64,000 nucleotides of DNA. Origin: Hippophae tibetana (lineage: Eukaryota; Streptophyta; Magnoliopsida; Rosales; Elaeagnaceae). The stretch is taken from positions 110,367,816 to 110,431,815 of the forward strand of contig CM072801.1 in assembly GCA_037013495.1 (NCBI GenBank), written 5' to 3'. This document shows, one piece after another, positions 47,898 to 61,300 of this stretch (position 1 is its first letter; each line of letters opens with the position of its first letter). A model generated the notes under the pieces. That model was not told the origin of the DNA. It saw only the letters and a program-made list of their open reading frames with translations, and did no database searches. The position numbers and the translations under genes were made by a program.

Positions 47898-50521
47898 GCA
47901 TCGAAATGAGTACTATAACATATCAAATCTGAAGCTCCTTCCGATGCCTAAAAATGCACCGTAGCAATAGTATATTTCCTCACTTTTGTCAACCCAAATT
48001 TCATGGTTCATACTACATAATGATGTCTTAAACTTTGGTCGCACCTTATTTCGTTGTAATCTCTTCTTCCTCTTTAGGATTTCAATTTGTTCATCTTAGC
48101 CATATTCTTAGTAAGTCAATCTTTCTTATTCCATTGAGTTCCAGCGTTCTTAGGTTGTCCGCAAAAAGGATTCGCATCTTTTGGGATCATAACCTTGGTT
48201 GCTGAAAATGGTGTATCTACCTTCACATATCTATTTTAAGAATTTTATGTTTAAAAAATTTTGTGCTTTGGAGGTTTTCTCCTCTCTTAAGTCACAATTT
48301 CCAAAAAGAGAAAGAAATTGTGTCCTTAAAGTCTTGTCTTTTATTTCAATTTTGTTGACATTGTTTTCCACTTTGGATTTCATATCTTATTTTTCTTTAA
48401 AATCTTGTCGTCTTTTACTTTTCTTTGTTTTATGTGTTCCACCTTTCTTTCTTCTTGAGAAAAACAAGAGAGCTAATACAGTTAACAGTGTCAAAACAAA
48501 AAGAAGGTATTAATTGTGGGTGTAACTAAAAACTGTTATAACTTTTATTTTGTGCATCGAAATGAGTACTATAAGATATCAAATCTGAAGCTCCTTCCGA
48601 TACCTAAAAACGCACCGTAGCAATAGTATATTTCCCCACTTTTGTCAACCCAAATTTCATGGTTCATACTACATAATGATGTCTTAAACTTTGGTCGCAC
48701 CTTATTTCGTTGTAATCTCTTCTTCCTCTTTAGGATTTCAATTTGTTCATCTTAGCCATATTCTTAGTAATTCAATCTTTCTTATTCCATTGAGTTCCAG
48801 CGTTCTTAGGTTCTCCGCAAAAGGGATTCGCATCTTTTGGTATCATAACCTTGGTTGCAGAAAATGGTGTATCTACCTTCACATATCTATTTTAAGAATT
48901 TTAGGTTTAAAAAATTTTGTGCTTTGGAGGTTTTCTCCTCTCTTAAGTCACAATTTCCCAAAAGAGAAAGAAATTGTGTCCTTAAAGTCTTGTCTTTTAT
49001 TTCAATTTTGTAGACATTGTTTTCCACTTTGGATTTCATATCTTATTTTTCTTTAAAATCATGTCATCTTTTACTTTTCTTTGTTTTATGTGTTCCACCT
49101 TTCTTTCTTCTTGAGAAAAACAAGAGAGCTAATACAGTTCTCAGTGTAAAAACAAAAAGAAGGTATTAATTGTGGTTGTAACTAAAAACTGTTATAACTT
49201 TTATTTTGTGCATCGAAATGAGTACTATAACATATCAAATCTGAAGCTCCTTCCGATGCCTAAAAACGCACCGTAGCAATAGTATATTTCCCCACTTTTT
49301 TCAACCCATATTTCATGGTTCATACTACATAATGATGTCTTAAACTTTGGTCGCACCTTATTTCGTTGTAATCTCTTCTTCCTCTTTAGGATTTCAATTT
49401 GTTCATCTTAGCCATATTCTTAATAATTCAATCTTTCTTATTCCATTGAGTTCCAGCGTTCTTAGGTTGTCCGCAAAAGGGATTCGCATCTTTTGGGATC
49501 ATAACCTTGGTTGCTGAAAATGGTGTATCTACCTTCACATATCTATTTTAAGAATTTTATGTTTAAAAAATTTTGTGCTTTGGAGGTTTTCTCCTCTCTT
49601 AAGTCACAATTTCCAAAAAGAGAAAGAAATTGTGTCCTTAAAGTCTTGTCTTTTATTTCAAATTTGTTGACATTGTTTTCCACTTTGGATTTCATATCTT
49701 ATTTTTCTTTAAAATCTTGTCGTCTTTTACTTTTCTTTGTTTTATGTGTTCCACCTTTCTTTCTTCTTGAGAAAAACAAGAGAGCTAATACAGTTAACAG
49801 TGTAAAAACAAAAAGAAGGTATTAATTGTGGGTGTAACTAAAAACTGTTATAACTTTTATTTTGTGCATCGAAATGAGTACTATAACATATCAAATCTAA
49901 AGCTCCTTGCGATGCCTAAAAACGCACCGTAGCAATAGTATATTTCCCCACTTTTGTCAACCCAAATTTCATGGTTCATACTACATAATGATGTCTTAAA
50001 CTTTGGTCGCACCTTATTTCGTTGTAATCTCTTCTTCCTCTTTAGGATTTCAATTTGTTCATCTTAGCCATATTCTTAGTAATTCAATCTTTCTTATTCC
50101 ATTGAGTTCCAGCGTTCTTAGGTTGTCCGCAAAAGGGATTCGCATATTTTGGGATCATAACCTTGGTTGCTGAAAATGGTGTATCAACCTTCACATATCT
50201 ATTTTAAGAATTTTAGGTTTAAAAAATTTTGTGCTTTGGAGGTTTTCTCCTCTCTTAAGTCACAATTTCCCAAAAGAGAAAGAAATTGTGTCCTTAAAGT
50301 CTTGTCTTTTATTTCAATTTTGTAGACATTGTTTTCCACTTTGGATTTCATATCTTATTTTTCTTTAAAATCTTGTCGTCTTTTACTTTTCTTTGTTTTA
50401 TGTGTTCCACCTTTCTTTCTTCTTGAGAAAAACAAGAGAGCTAATACAGTTAACAGTGTAAAAACAAAAAGAAGGTATTAATTGTTGGTGTAACTAAAAA
50501 CTGTTATAACTTTTATTTTGT
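47242..50521 (+). repeat. C-led pentamer, copy 2 (C-B-D-B-D)
   Basis: Monomers start at 47242, 47898, 48554, 49210 and 49866, offset exactly 3,280 from copy 1. Differences seen include CTTAGGTTG versus CTTCGGTTG, AAAATGGAG versus AAAATGAAG, GTGTCAAAAC at about 48488 in this copy, and GTCCGCAAAA versus GTCCGTAAAA. The fifth unit keeps the TTGTTGGTG mark. Confidence 0.9.
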
Positions 50522-53500
50522 GCATCGAAATGAGTACTATAACATATCAAATCTGAAGCTCCTTGCGATGCCAAAAAACGCACCGTAGCAATAGTATATT
50601 TCCCCACTTTTGTCAACCCAAATTTCATGGTTCATACTACATAATGATGTCTTAAACTTTGGTCGCACCTTATTTCGTTGTAATCTCTTCTTCCTCTTTA
50701 GGATTTCAATTTGTTCATCTTAGCCATATTCTTAGTAATTCAATCTTTCTTATTCCATTGAGTTCCAGCGTTCTTAGGTTGTCCGCAAAAGGGCTTCGCA
50801 TCGTTTGGGATCATAAACTTGGATGCTGAAAATGGAGTATCTATCTTCACATATCTATTTTTAGAATTTTAGATTTAAAAACTTTTGTGCTTTGGAGGTT
50901 TTCTCCTCTCTTAAATCACAATTTCCAAAAAGGGAAAGAAATTGTGTCCTTAAAGTCTTGTCTTTTATTTCAATTTTGTTGACATTGTTTTCCACTTTGG
51001 ATTTCATATCTTATTTTTCTTTAAAATCTTGTCATCTTTTACTTTTCTTTGTTTTATGTGTTCCACCTTTCTTTCTTCTTGAGAAAAACAAGAGAGCTAA
51101 TACAGTTAACAGTGTAAAAACAAAAAGAAGGTATTAATTGTGGGTGTAACTAAAAACTGTTATAACTTTTATTTTGTGCATCGAAATGAGTACTATAACA
51201 TATCAAATCTGAAGCTCCTTCCGATGCCTAAAAATGCACCGTAGCAATAGTATATTTCCTCACTTTTGTCAACCCAAATTTCATGGTTCATACTACATAA
51301 TGATGTCTTAAACTTTGGTCGCACCTTATTTCGTTGTAATCTCTTCTTCCTCTTTAGGATTTCAATTTGTTCATCTTAGCCATATTCTTAGTAAGTCAAT
51401 CTTTCTTATTCCATTGAGTTCCAGCGTTCTTAGGTTGTCCGCAAAAAGGATTCGCATCTTTTGGGATCATAACCTTGGTTGCTGAAAATGGTGTATCTAC
51501 CTTCACATATCTATTTTAAGAATTTTATGTTTAAAAAATTTTGTGCTTTGGAGGTTTTCTCCTCTCTTAAGTCACAATTTCCAAAAAGAGAAAGAAATTG
51601 TGTCCTTAAAGTCTTGTCTTTTATTTCAAATTTGTTGACATTGTTTTCCACTTTGGATTTCATATCTTATTTTTCTTTAAAATCTTGTCGTCTTTTACTT
51701 TTCTTTGTTTTATGTGCTCCACCTTTCTTTCTTCTTGAGAAAAACAAGAGAGCTAATACAGTTAACAGTGTAAAAACAAAAAGAAGGTATTAATTGTGGG
51801 TGTAACTAAAAACTGTTATAACTTTTATTTTGTGCATCGAAATGAGTACTATAAGATATCAAATCTGAAGCTCCTTCCGATACCTAAAAACGCACCGTAG
51901 CAATAGTATATTTCCCCACTTTTGTCAACCCAAATTTCATGGTTCATACTACATAATGATGTCTTAAACTTTGGTCGCACCTTATTTCGTTGTAATCTCT
52001 TCTTCCTCTTTAGGATTTCAATTTGTTCATCTTAGCCATATTCTTAGTAATTCAATCTTTCTTATTCCATTGAGTTCCAGCGTTCTTAGGTTGTCCGCAA
52101 AAGGGATTCGCATCTTTTGGTATCATAACCTTGGTTGCAGAAAATGGTGTATCTACCTTCACATATCTATTTTAAGAATTTTAGGTTTAAAAAATTTTGT
52201 GCTTTGGAGGTTTTCTCCTCTCTTAAGTCACAATTTCCCAAAAGAGAAAGAAATTGTGTCCTTAAAGTCTTGTCTTTTATTTCAATTTTGTAGACATTGT
52301 TTTCCACTTTGGATTTCATATCTTATTTTTCTTTAAAATCATGTCATCTTTTACTTTTCTTTGTTTTATGTGTTCCACCTTTCTTTCTTCTTGAGAAAAA
52401 CAAGAGAGCTAATACAGTTCTCAGTGTAAAAACAAAAAGAAGGTATTAATTGTGGTTGTAACTAAAAACTGTTATAACTTTTATTTTGTGCATCGAAATG
52501 AGTACTATAACATATCAAATCTGAAGCTCCTTCCGATGCCTAAAAACGCACCGTAGCAATAGTATATTTCCCCACTTTTTTCAACCCATTTTCATGGTTC
52601 ATACTACATAATGATGTCTTAAACTTTGGTCGCACCTTATTTCGTTGTAATCTCTTCTTCCTCTTCAGGATTTCAATTTGTTCATCTTAGCCATATTCTT
52701 AATAATTCAATCTTTCTTATTCCATTGAGTTCCAGCGTTCTTAGGTTGTCCGCAAAAGGGATTCGCATCTTTTGGGATCATAACCTTGGTTGCTGAAAAT
52801 GGTGTATCTACCTTCACATATCTATTTTAAGAATTTTATGTTTAAAAAATTTTGTGCTTTGGAGGTTTTCTCCTCTCTTAAGTCACAATTTCCAAAAAGA
52901 GAAAGAAATTGTGTCCTTAAAGTCTTGTCTTTTATTTCAAATTTGTTGACATTGTTTTCCACTTTGGATTTCATATCTTATTTTTCTTTAAAATCTTGTC
53001 GTCTTTTACTTTTCTTTGTTTTATGTGTTCCACCTTTCTTTCTTCTTGAGAAAAACAAGAGAGCTAATAGAGTTCACAGTGTCAAAACAAAAAGAAGGTA
53101 TTAATTGTGGGTGTAACTAAAAACTGTTATAACTTTTATTTTGTGCATCGAAATGAGTACTATAAGATATCAAATCTGAAGCTCCTTCCGATACCTAAAA
53201 ACGCACCGTAGCAATAGTATATTTCCCCACTTTTGTCAACCCAAATTTCATGGTTCATACTACATAATGATGTCTTAAACTTTGGTCGCACCTTATTTCG
53301 TTGTAATCTCTTCTTCCTCTTTAGGATTTCAATTTGTTCATCTTAGCCATATTCTTAGTAATTCAATCTTTCTTATTCCATTGAGTTCCAGCGTTCTTAG
53401 GTTCTCCGCAAAAGGGATTCGCATCTTTTGGTATCATAACCTTGGTTGCAGAAAATGGTGTATCTACCTTCACATATCTATTTTAAGAATTTTAGGTTTA

Positions 53501-55769
53501 AAAAATTTTGTGCTTTGGAGGTTTTCTCCTCTCTTAAGTCACAATTTCCCAAAAGAGAAAGAAATTGTGTCCTTAAAGTCTTGTCTTTTATTTCAATTTT
53601 GTAGACATTGTTTTCCACTTTGGATTTCATATCTTATTTTTCTTTAAAATCATGTCATCTTTTACTTTTCTTTGTTTTATGTGTTCCACCTTTCTTTCTT
53701 CTTGAGAAAAACAAGAGAGCTAATACAGTTCTCAGTGTAAAAACAAAAAGAAGGTATTAATTGTGGTTGTAACTAAAAACTGTTATAACTTTTATTTTGT
53801 GCATCGAAATGAGTACTATAACATATCAAATCTGAAGCTCCTTCCGATGCCTAAAAACGCACCGTAGCAATAGTATATTTCCCCACTTTTTTCAACCCAT
53901 ATTTCATGGTTCATACTACATAATGATGTCTTAAACTTTGGTCGCACCTTATTTCGTTGTAATCTCTTCTTCCTCTTTAGGATTTCAATTTGTTCATCTT
54001 AGCCATATTCTTAATAATTCAATCTTTCTTATTCCATTGAGTTCCAGCGTTCTTAGGTTGTCCGCAAAAGGGATTCGCATCTTTTGGGATCATAACCTTG
54101 GTTGCTGAAAATGGTGTATCTACCTTCACATATCTATTTTAAGAATTTTATGTTTAAAAAATTTTGTGCTTTGGAGGTTTTCTCCTCTCTTAAGTCACAA
54201 TTTCCAAAAAGAGAAAGAAATTGTGTCCTTAAAGTCTTGTCTTTTATTTCAAATTTGTTGACATTGTTTTCCACTTTGGATTTCATATCTTATTTTTCTT
54301 TAAAATCTTGTCGTCTTTTACTTTTCTTTGTTTTATGTGTTCCACCTTTCTTTCTTCTTGAGAAAAACAAGAGAGCTAATACAGTTAACAGTGTAAAAAC
54401 AAAAAGAAGGTATTAATTGTGGGTGTAACTAAAAACTGTTATAACTTTTATTTTGTGCATCGAAATGAGTACTATAACATATCAAATCTGAATCTCCTTG
54501 CGATGCCTAAAAACGCACCGTAGCAATAGTATATTTCCCCACTTTTGTCAACCCAAATTTCATGGTTCATACTACATAATGATGTCTTAAACTTTGGTCG
54601 CACCTTATTTCGTTGTAATCTCTTCTTCCTCTTTAGGATTTCAATTTGTTCATCTTAGCCATATTCTTAGTAATTCAATCTTTCTTATTCCATTGAGTTC
54701 CAGCGTTCTTAGGTTGTCCGCAAAAGGGATTCGCATATTTTGGGATCATAACCTTGGTTGCTGAAAATGGTGTATCAACCTTAGCATATCTATTTTAAGA
54801 ATTTTAGGTTTAAAAAAGTTTGTGCTTTGGAGGTTTTCTCCTCTCTTAAGTCACAATTTCCCAAAAGAGAAAGAAATTGTGTCCTTAAAGTCTTGTCTTT
54901 TATTTCAATTTTGTAGACATTGTTTTCCACTTTGGATTTCATATCTTATTTTTCTTTAAAATCATGTCATCTTTTACTTTTCTTTGTTTTATGTGTTCCA
55001 CCTTTCTTTCTTCTTGAGAAAAACAAGAGAGCTAATACAGTTCACAGTGTAAAAACAAAAAAGAAGGTATTAATTGTGGTTGTAACTAAAAACTGTTATA
55101 ACTTTTATTTTGTGCATCGAAATGAGTACTATAACATATCAAATCTGAAGCTCCTTCCGATGCCTAAAAACGCACCGTAGCAATAGTATATTTCCCCACT
55201 TTTGTCAACCCAAATTTCATGGTTCATACTACATAATGATGTCTTAAACTTTGGTCGCACCTTATTTCGTTGTAATCTCTTCTTCCTCTTTAGGATTTCA
55301 ATTTGTTCATCTTAGCCATATTCTTAGTAATTCAATCTTTCTTATTCCATTGAGTTCCAGCGTTCTTAGGTTGTCCGCAAAAGGGATTCGCATATTTTGG
55401 GATCATAACCTTGGTTGCTGAAAATGGTGTATCTACCTTCACATATCTATTTTTAGAATTTTAGGTTTAAAAGATTTTGTGCTTTGGAGGTTTTCTCCTC
55501 TCTTAAGTCACAATTTCCCAAAAGAGAAAGAAATTGTGTCCTTAAAGACTTGTCTTTTATTTCAATTTTGTAGACATTGTTTTCCACTTTGGATTTCATA
55601 TCTTATTTTTCTTTAAAATCATGTCATCTTTTACTTTTCTTTGTTTTATGTGTTCCACCTTTCTTTCTTCTTGAGAAAAACAAGAGAGCTAATACAGTTC
55701 ACAGTGTAAAAACAAAAAGAAGGTATTAATTGTGGTTGTAACTAAAAACTGTTATAACTTTTATTTTGT
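50522..55769 (+). repeat. C-led cycle of eight monomers, second copy
   Basis: Monomers start at 50522, 51178, 51834, 52490, 53145, 53801, 54457 and 55114. It matches 38714-43961 monomer by monomer at offset 11,808. Both indels are present (655-bp unit at 52490, 657-bp unit at 54457 with six A residues at 55057-55062), as is TATGTGCTCCACC in the second unit. Private changes include AATAGAGTTC near 53066 and GTATCAACCTTAGC near 54772. Confidence 0.9.
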
Positions 55770-57081
55770 GCATCGAAATGAGTACTATAACATATCAAAT
55801 CTGAAGCTCCTTGCGATGCCTAAAAACGCACCGTAGCAATAGTATATTTCCCCACTTTTGTCAACCCAAATTTCATGGTTCATACTACATAATGATGTCT
55901 TAAACTTTGGTCGCACCTTATTTCGTTGTAATCTCTTCTTCCTCTTTTGGATTTCAATTTGTTCATCTTAGCCATATTCTTAGTAATTCAATCTTTCTTA
56001 TTCCATTGAGTTCCAGCGTTCTTAGGTTGTCCGCAAAAGGGATTCGCATCGTTTGGGATCATAACCTTGGATGCTGAAAATGGAGTATCTATCTTCACAT
56101 ATCTATTTTTAGAATTTTAGATTTAAAAACTTTTGTGCTTTGGAGGTTTTCTCCTCTCTTAAATCACAATTTCCAAAAAGGGAAAGAAATTGTGTCCTTA
56201 AAGTCTTGTCTTTTATTTCAATTTTGTTGACATTGTTTTCCACTTTGGATTTCATATCTTATTTTTCTTTAAAATCTTGTCATCTTTTACTTTTCTTTGT
56301 TTTATGTGTTCCACCTTTCTTTCTTCTTGAGAAAAACAAGAGAGCTAATACAGTTAACAGTGTAAAAACAAAAAGAAGGTATTAATTGTGGGTGTAACTA
56401 AAAACTGTTATAACTTTTATTTTGTGCATCGAAATGAGTACTATAACATATCAAATCTGAATCTCCTTCCGATGCCTAAAAATGCACCGTAGCAATAGTA
56501 TATTTCCTCACTTTTGTCAACCCAAATTTCATGGTTCATACTACATAATGATGTCTTAAACTTTGGTCGAACCTTATTTCGTTGTAATCTCTTCTTCCTC
56601 TTTAGGATTTCAATTTGTTCATCTTAGCCATATTCTTAGTAAGTCAATCTTTCTTATTCCATTGAGTTCCAGCGTTCTTAGGTTGTCCGCAAAAAGGATT
56701 CGCATCTTTTGGGATCATAACCTTGGTTGCTGAAAATGGTGTATCTACCTTCACATATCTATTTTAAGAATTTTATGTTTAAAAAATTTTGTGCTTTGGA
56801 GGTTTTCTCCTCTCTTAAGTCACAATTTCCAAAAAGAGAAAGAAATTGTGTCCTTAAAGTCTTGTCTTTTATTTCAATTTTGTTGACATTGTTTTCCACT
56901 TTGGATTTCATATCTTATTTTTCTTTAAAATCTTGTCATCTTTTACTTTTCTTTGTTTTATGTGTTCCACCTTTCTTTCTTCTTGAGAAAAACAAGAGAG
57001 CTAATACAGTTAACAGTGTAAAAACAAAAAGAAGGTATTAATTGTGGGTGTAACTAAAAACTGTTATAACTTTTATTTTGT
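51178..57081 (+). repeat. 11,808-bp-offset duplication, right copy
   Basis: Monomers starting at 51178 to 56426 pair with those at 39370 to 44618. The rare marks listed for the left copy recur at about 51714, 52588, 53082 and 55057. Towards the right end, from about 56.8 kb, the 3' part (CAATTTTGTTG, CTTGTCATC) no longer matches the left copy. That bounds the shared tract or shows later conversion. Confidence 0.87.
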
Positions 57082-58393
57082 GCATCGAAATGAGTACTAT
57101 AACATATCAAATCTGAAGCTCCTTCCGATGCCTAAAAATGCACCGTAGCAATAGTATATTTCCTCACTTTTGTCAACCCAAATTTCATGGTTCATACTAC
57201 ATAATGATGTCTTAAACTTTGGTCGCACCTTATTTCGTTGTAATCTCTTCTTCCTCTTTAGGATTTCAATTTGTTCATCTTAGCCATATTCTTAGTAAGT
57301 CAATCTTTCTTATTCCATTGAGTTCCAGCGTTCTTAGGTTGTCCGCAAAAAGGATTCGCATCTTTTGGGATCATAACCTTGGTTGCTGAAAATGGTGTAT
57401 CTACCTTCACATATCTATTTTAAGAATTTTATGTTTAAAAAATTTTGTGCTTTGGAGGTTTTCTCCTCTCTTAAGTCACAATTTCCAAAAAGAGAAAGAA
57501 ATTGTGTCCTTAAAGTCTTGTCTTTTATTTCAAATTTGTTGACATTGTTTTCCACTTTGGATTTCATATCTTATTTTTCTTTAAAATCTTGTCGTCTTTT
57601 ACTTTTCTTTGTTTTATGTGTTCCACCTTTCTTTCTTCTTGAGAAAAACAAGAGAGCTAATACAGTTAACAGTGTAAAAACAAAAAGAAGGTATTAATTG
57701 TGGGTGTAACTAAAAACTGTTATAACTTTTATTTTGTGCATCGAAATGAGTACTATAAGATATCAAATCTGAAGCTCCTTCCGATACCTAAAAACGCACC
57801 GTAGCAATAGTATATTTCCCTACTTTTGTCAACCCAAATTTCATGGTTCATACTACATAATGATGTCTTAAACTTTGGTCGCACCTTATTTCGTTGTAAT
57901 CTCTTCTTCCTCTTTAGGATTTCAATTTGTTCATCTTAGCCATATTCTTAGTAATTCAATCTTTCTTATTCCATTGAGTTCCAGCGTTCTTAGGTTGTCC
58001 GCAAAAGGGATTCGCATATTTTGGGATCATAACCTTGGTTGCTGAAAATGGTGTATCTACCTTCACATATCTATTTTAAGAATTTTAGGTTTAAAAGATT
58101 TTGTGCTTTGGAGGTTTTCTCCTCTCTTAAGTCACAATTTCCCAAAAGAGAAAGAAATTGTGTCCTTAAAGTCTTGTCTTTTATTTCAATTTTGTAGACA
58201 TTGTTTTCCACTTTGGATTTCATATCTTATTTTTCTTTAAAATCATGTCATCTTTTACTTTTCTTTGTTTTATGTGTTCCACCTTTCTTTCTTCTTGAGA
58301 AAAACAAGAGAGCTAATACAGTTCACAGTGTAAAAACAAAAAGAAGGTATTAATTGTGGTTGTAACTAAAAACTGTTATAACTTTTATTTTGT
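55770..58393 (+). repeat. C-led cycle of four monomers (C-B-B-D)
   Basis: Monomers start at 55770, 56426, 57082 and 57738. The two B units are direct near-duplicates (offset 656); the first has CTTGTCATC and CAATTTTGTTG, the second CTTGTCGTC and CAAATTTGTTG. This doubling of one unit looks like a single-monomer unequal exchange. Confidence 0.86.
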
Positions 58394-61300
58394 GCATCGA
58401 AATGAGTACTATAACATATCAAATCTGAAGCTCCTTCCGATGCCTAAAAACGCACCGTAGCAATAGTATATTTCCCCACTTTTGTCAACCCAAATTTCAT
58501 GGTTCATACTACATAATGATGTCTTAAACTTTGGTCGCACCTTATTTCGTTGAAATCTCTTCTTCCTCTTTAGGATTTCAATTTGTTCATCTTAGCCATA
58601 TTCTTAGTAATTCAATCTTTCTTATTCCATTGAGTTCCAGCGTTCTTAGGTTGTCCGCAAAAGGGATTCGCATCGTTTGGGATCATAACCTTGGATGCTG
58701 AAAATGAAGTATCTATCTTCACATATCTATTTTTAGAATTTTAGATTTAAAAACTTTTGTGCTTTGGAGGTTTTCTCCTCTCTTAAGTCACAATTTCCAA
58801 AAAGAGAAAGAAATTGTGTCCTTAAAGTCTTGTCTTTTATTTCAATTTTGTTGACATTGTTTTCCACTTTGGATTTCATATCTTATTTTTCTTTAAAATC
58901 TTGTCATCTTTTACTTTTCTTTGTTTTATGTGTTCCACCTTTCTTTCTTCTTGAGAAAAACAAGAGAGCTAATACAGTTAACAGTGTAAAAACAAAAAGA
59001 AGGTATTAATTGTGGGTGTAACTAAAAACTGTTATAACTTTTATTTTGTGCATCGAAATGAGTACTATAACATATCAAATCTGAAGCTCCTTCCGATGCC
59101 TAAAAATGCACCGTAGCAATAGTATATTTCCTCACTTTTGTCAACCCAAATTTCATGGTTCATACTACATAATGATGTCTTAAACTTTGGTCGCACCTTA
59201 TTTCGTTGTAATCTCTTCTTCCTCTTTAGGATTTCAATTTGTTCATCTTAGCCATATTCTTAGTAAGTCAATCTTTCTTATTCCATTGAGTTCCAGCGTT
59301 CTTAGGTTGTCCGCAAAAAGGATTCGCATCTTTTGGGATCATAACCTTGGTTGCTGAAAATGGTGTATCTACCTTCACATATCTATTTTAAGAATTTTAT
59401 GTTTAAAAAATTTTGTGCTTTGGAGGTTTTCTCCTCTCTTAAGTCACAATTTCCAAAAAGAGAAAGAAATTGTGTCCTTAAAGTCTTGTCTTTTATTTCA
59501 AATTTGTTGACATTGTTTTCCACTTTGGATTTCATATCTTATTTTTCTTTAAAATCTTGTCGTCTTTTACTTTTCTTTGTTTTATGTGTTCCACCTTTCT
59601 TTCTTCTTGAGAAAAACAAGAGAGCTAATACAGTTAACAGTGTAAAAACAAAAAGAAGGTATTAATTGTGGGTGTAACTAAAAACTGTTATAACTTTTAT
59701 TTTGTGCATCGAAATGAGTACTATAAGATATCAAATCTGAAGCTCCTTCCGATACCTAAAAACGCACCGTAGCAATAGTATATTTCCCCACTTTTGTCAA
59801 CCCAAATTTCATGGTTCATACTACATAATGATGTCTTAAACTTTGGTCGCACCTTATTTCGTTGTAATCTCTTCTTCCTCTTTAGGATTTCAATTTGTTC
59901 ATCTTAGCCATATTCTTAGTAATTCAATCTTTCTTATTCCATTGAGTTCCAGCGTTCTTAGGTTGTCCGCAAAAGGGATTCGCATATTTTGGGATCATAA
60001 CCTTGGTTGCTGAAAATGGTGTATCTACCTTCACATATCTATTTTAAGAATTTTAGGTTTAAAAGATTTTGTGCTTTGGAGGTTTTCTCCTCTCTTAAGT
60101 CACAATTTCCCAAAAGAGAAAGAAATTGTGTCCTTAAAGTCTTGTCTTTTATTTCAATTTTGTAGACATTGTTTTCCACTTTGGATTTCATATCTTATTT
60201 TTCTTTAAAATCATGTCATCTTTTACTTTTCTTTGTTTTATGTGTTCCACCTTTCTTTCTTCTTGAGAAAAACAAGAGAGCTAATACAGTTCACAGTGTA
60301 AAAACAAAAAGAAGGTATTAATTGTGGTTGTAACTAAAAACTGTTATAACTTTTATTTTGTGCATCGAAATGAGTACTATAACATATCAAATCTGAAGCT
60401 CCTTCCGATGCCTAAAAACGCACCGTAGCAATAGTATATTTCCCCACTTTTGTCAACCCAAATTTCATGGTTCATACTACATAATGATGTCTTAAACTTT
60501 GGTCGCACCTTATTTCGTTGTAATCTCTTCTTCCTCTTTAGGATTTCAATTTGTTCATCTTAGCCATATTCTTAGTAATTCAATCTTTCTTATTCCATTG
60601 AGTTCCAGCGTTCTTAGGTTGTCCGCAAAAGGGATTCGCATATTTTGGGATCATAACCTTGGTTGCTGAAAATGGTGTATCTACCTTCACATATCTATTT
60701 TAAGAATTTTAGGTTTAAAAAATTTTGTGCTTTGGAGGTTTTCTCCTCTCTTAAGTCACAATTTCCCAAAAGAGAAAGAAATTGTGTCCTTAAAGTCTTG
60801 TCTTTTATTTCAATTTTGTAGACATTGTTTTCAACTTTGGATTTCATATCTTATTTTTCTTTAAAATCTTGTCGTCTTTTACTTTTCTTTGTTTTATGTG
60901 TTCCACCTTTCTTTCTTCTTGAGAAAAACAAGAGAGCTAATACAGTTAACAGTGTAAAAACAAAAAGAAGGTATTAATTGTTGGTGTAACTAAAAACTGT
61001 TATAACTTTTATTTTGTGCATCGAAATGAGTACTATAACATATCAAATCTGAAGCTCCTTCCGATGCCTAAAAATGCACCGTAGCAATAGTATATTTCCC
61101 CACTTTTGTCAACCCAAATTTCATGGTTCATACTACATAATGATGTCTTAAACTTTGGTCGCACCTTATTTCGTTGTAATCTCTTCTTCCTCTTTAGGAT
61201 TTCAATTTGTTCATCTTAGCCATATTCTTAGTAATTCAATCTTTCTTATTCCATTGAGTTCCAGCGTTCTTAGGTTGTCCGCAAAAGGGATTCACATATT

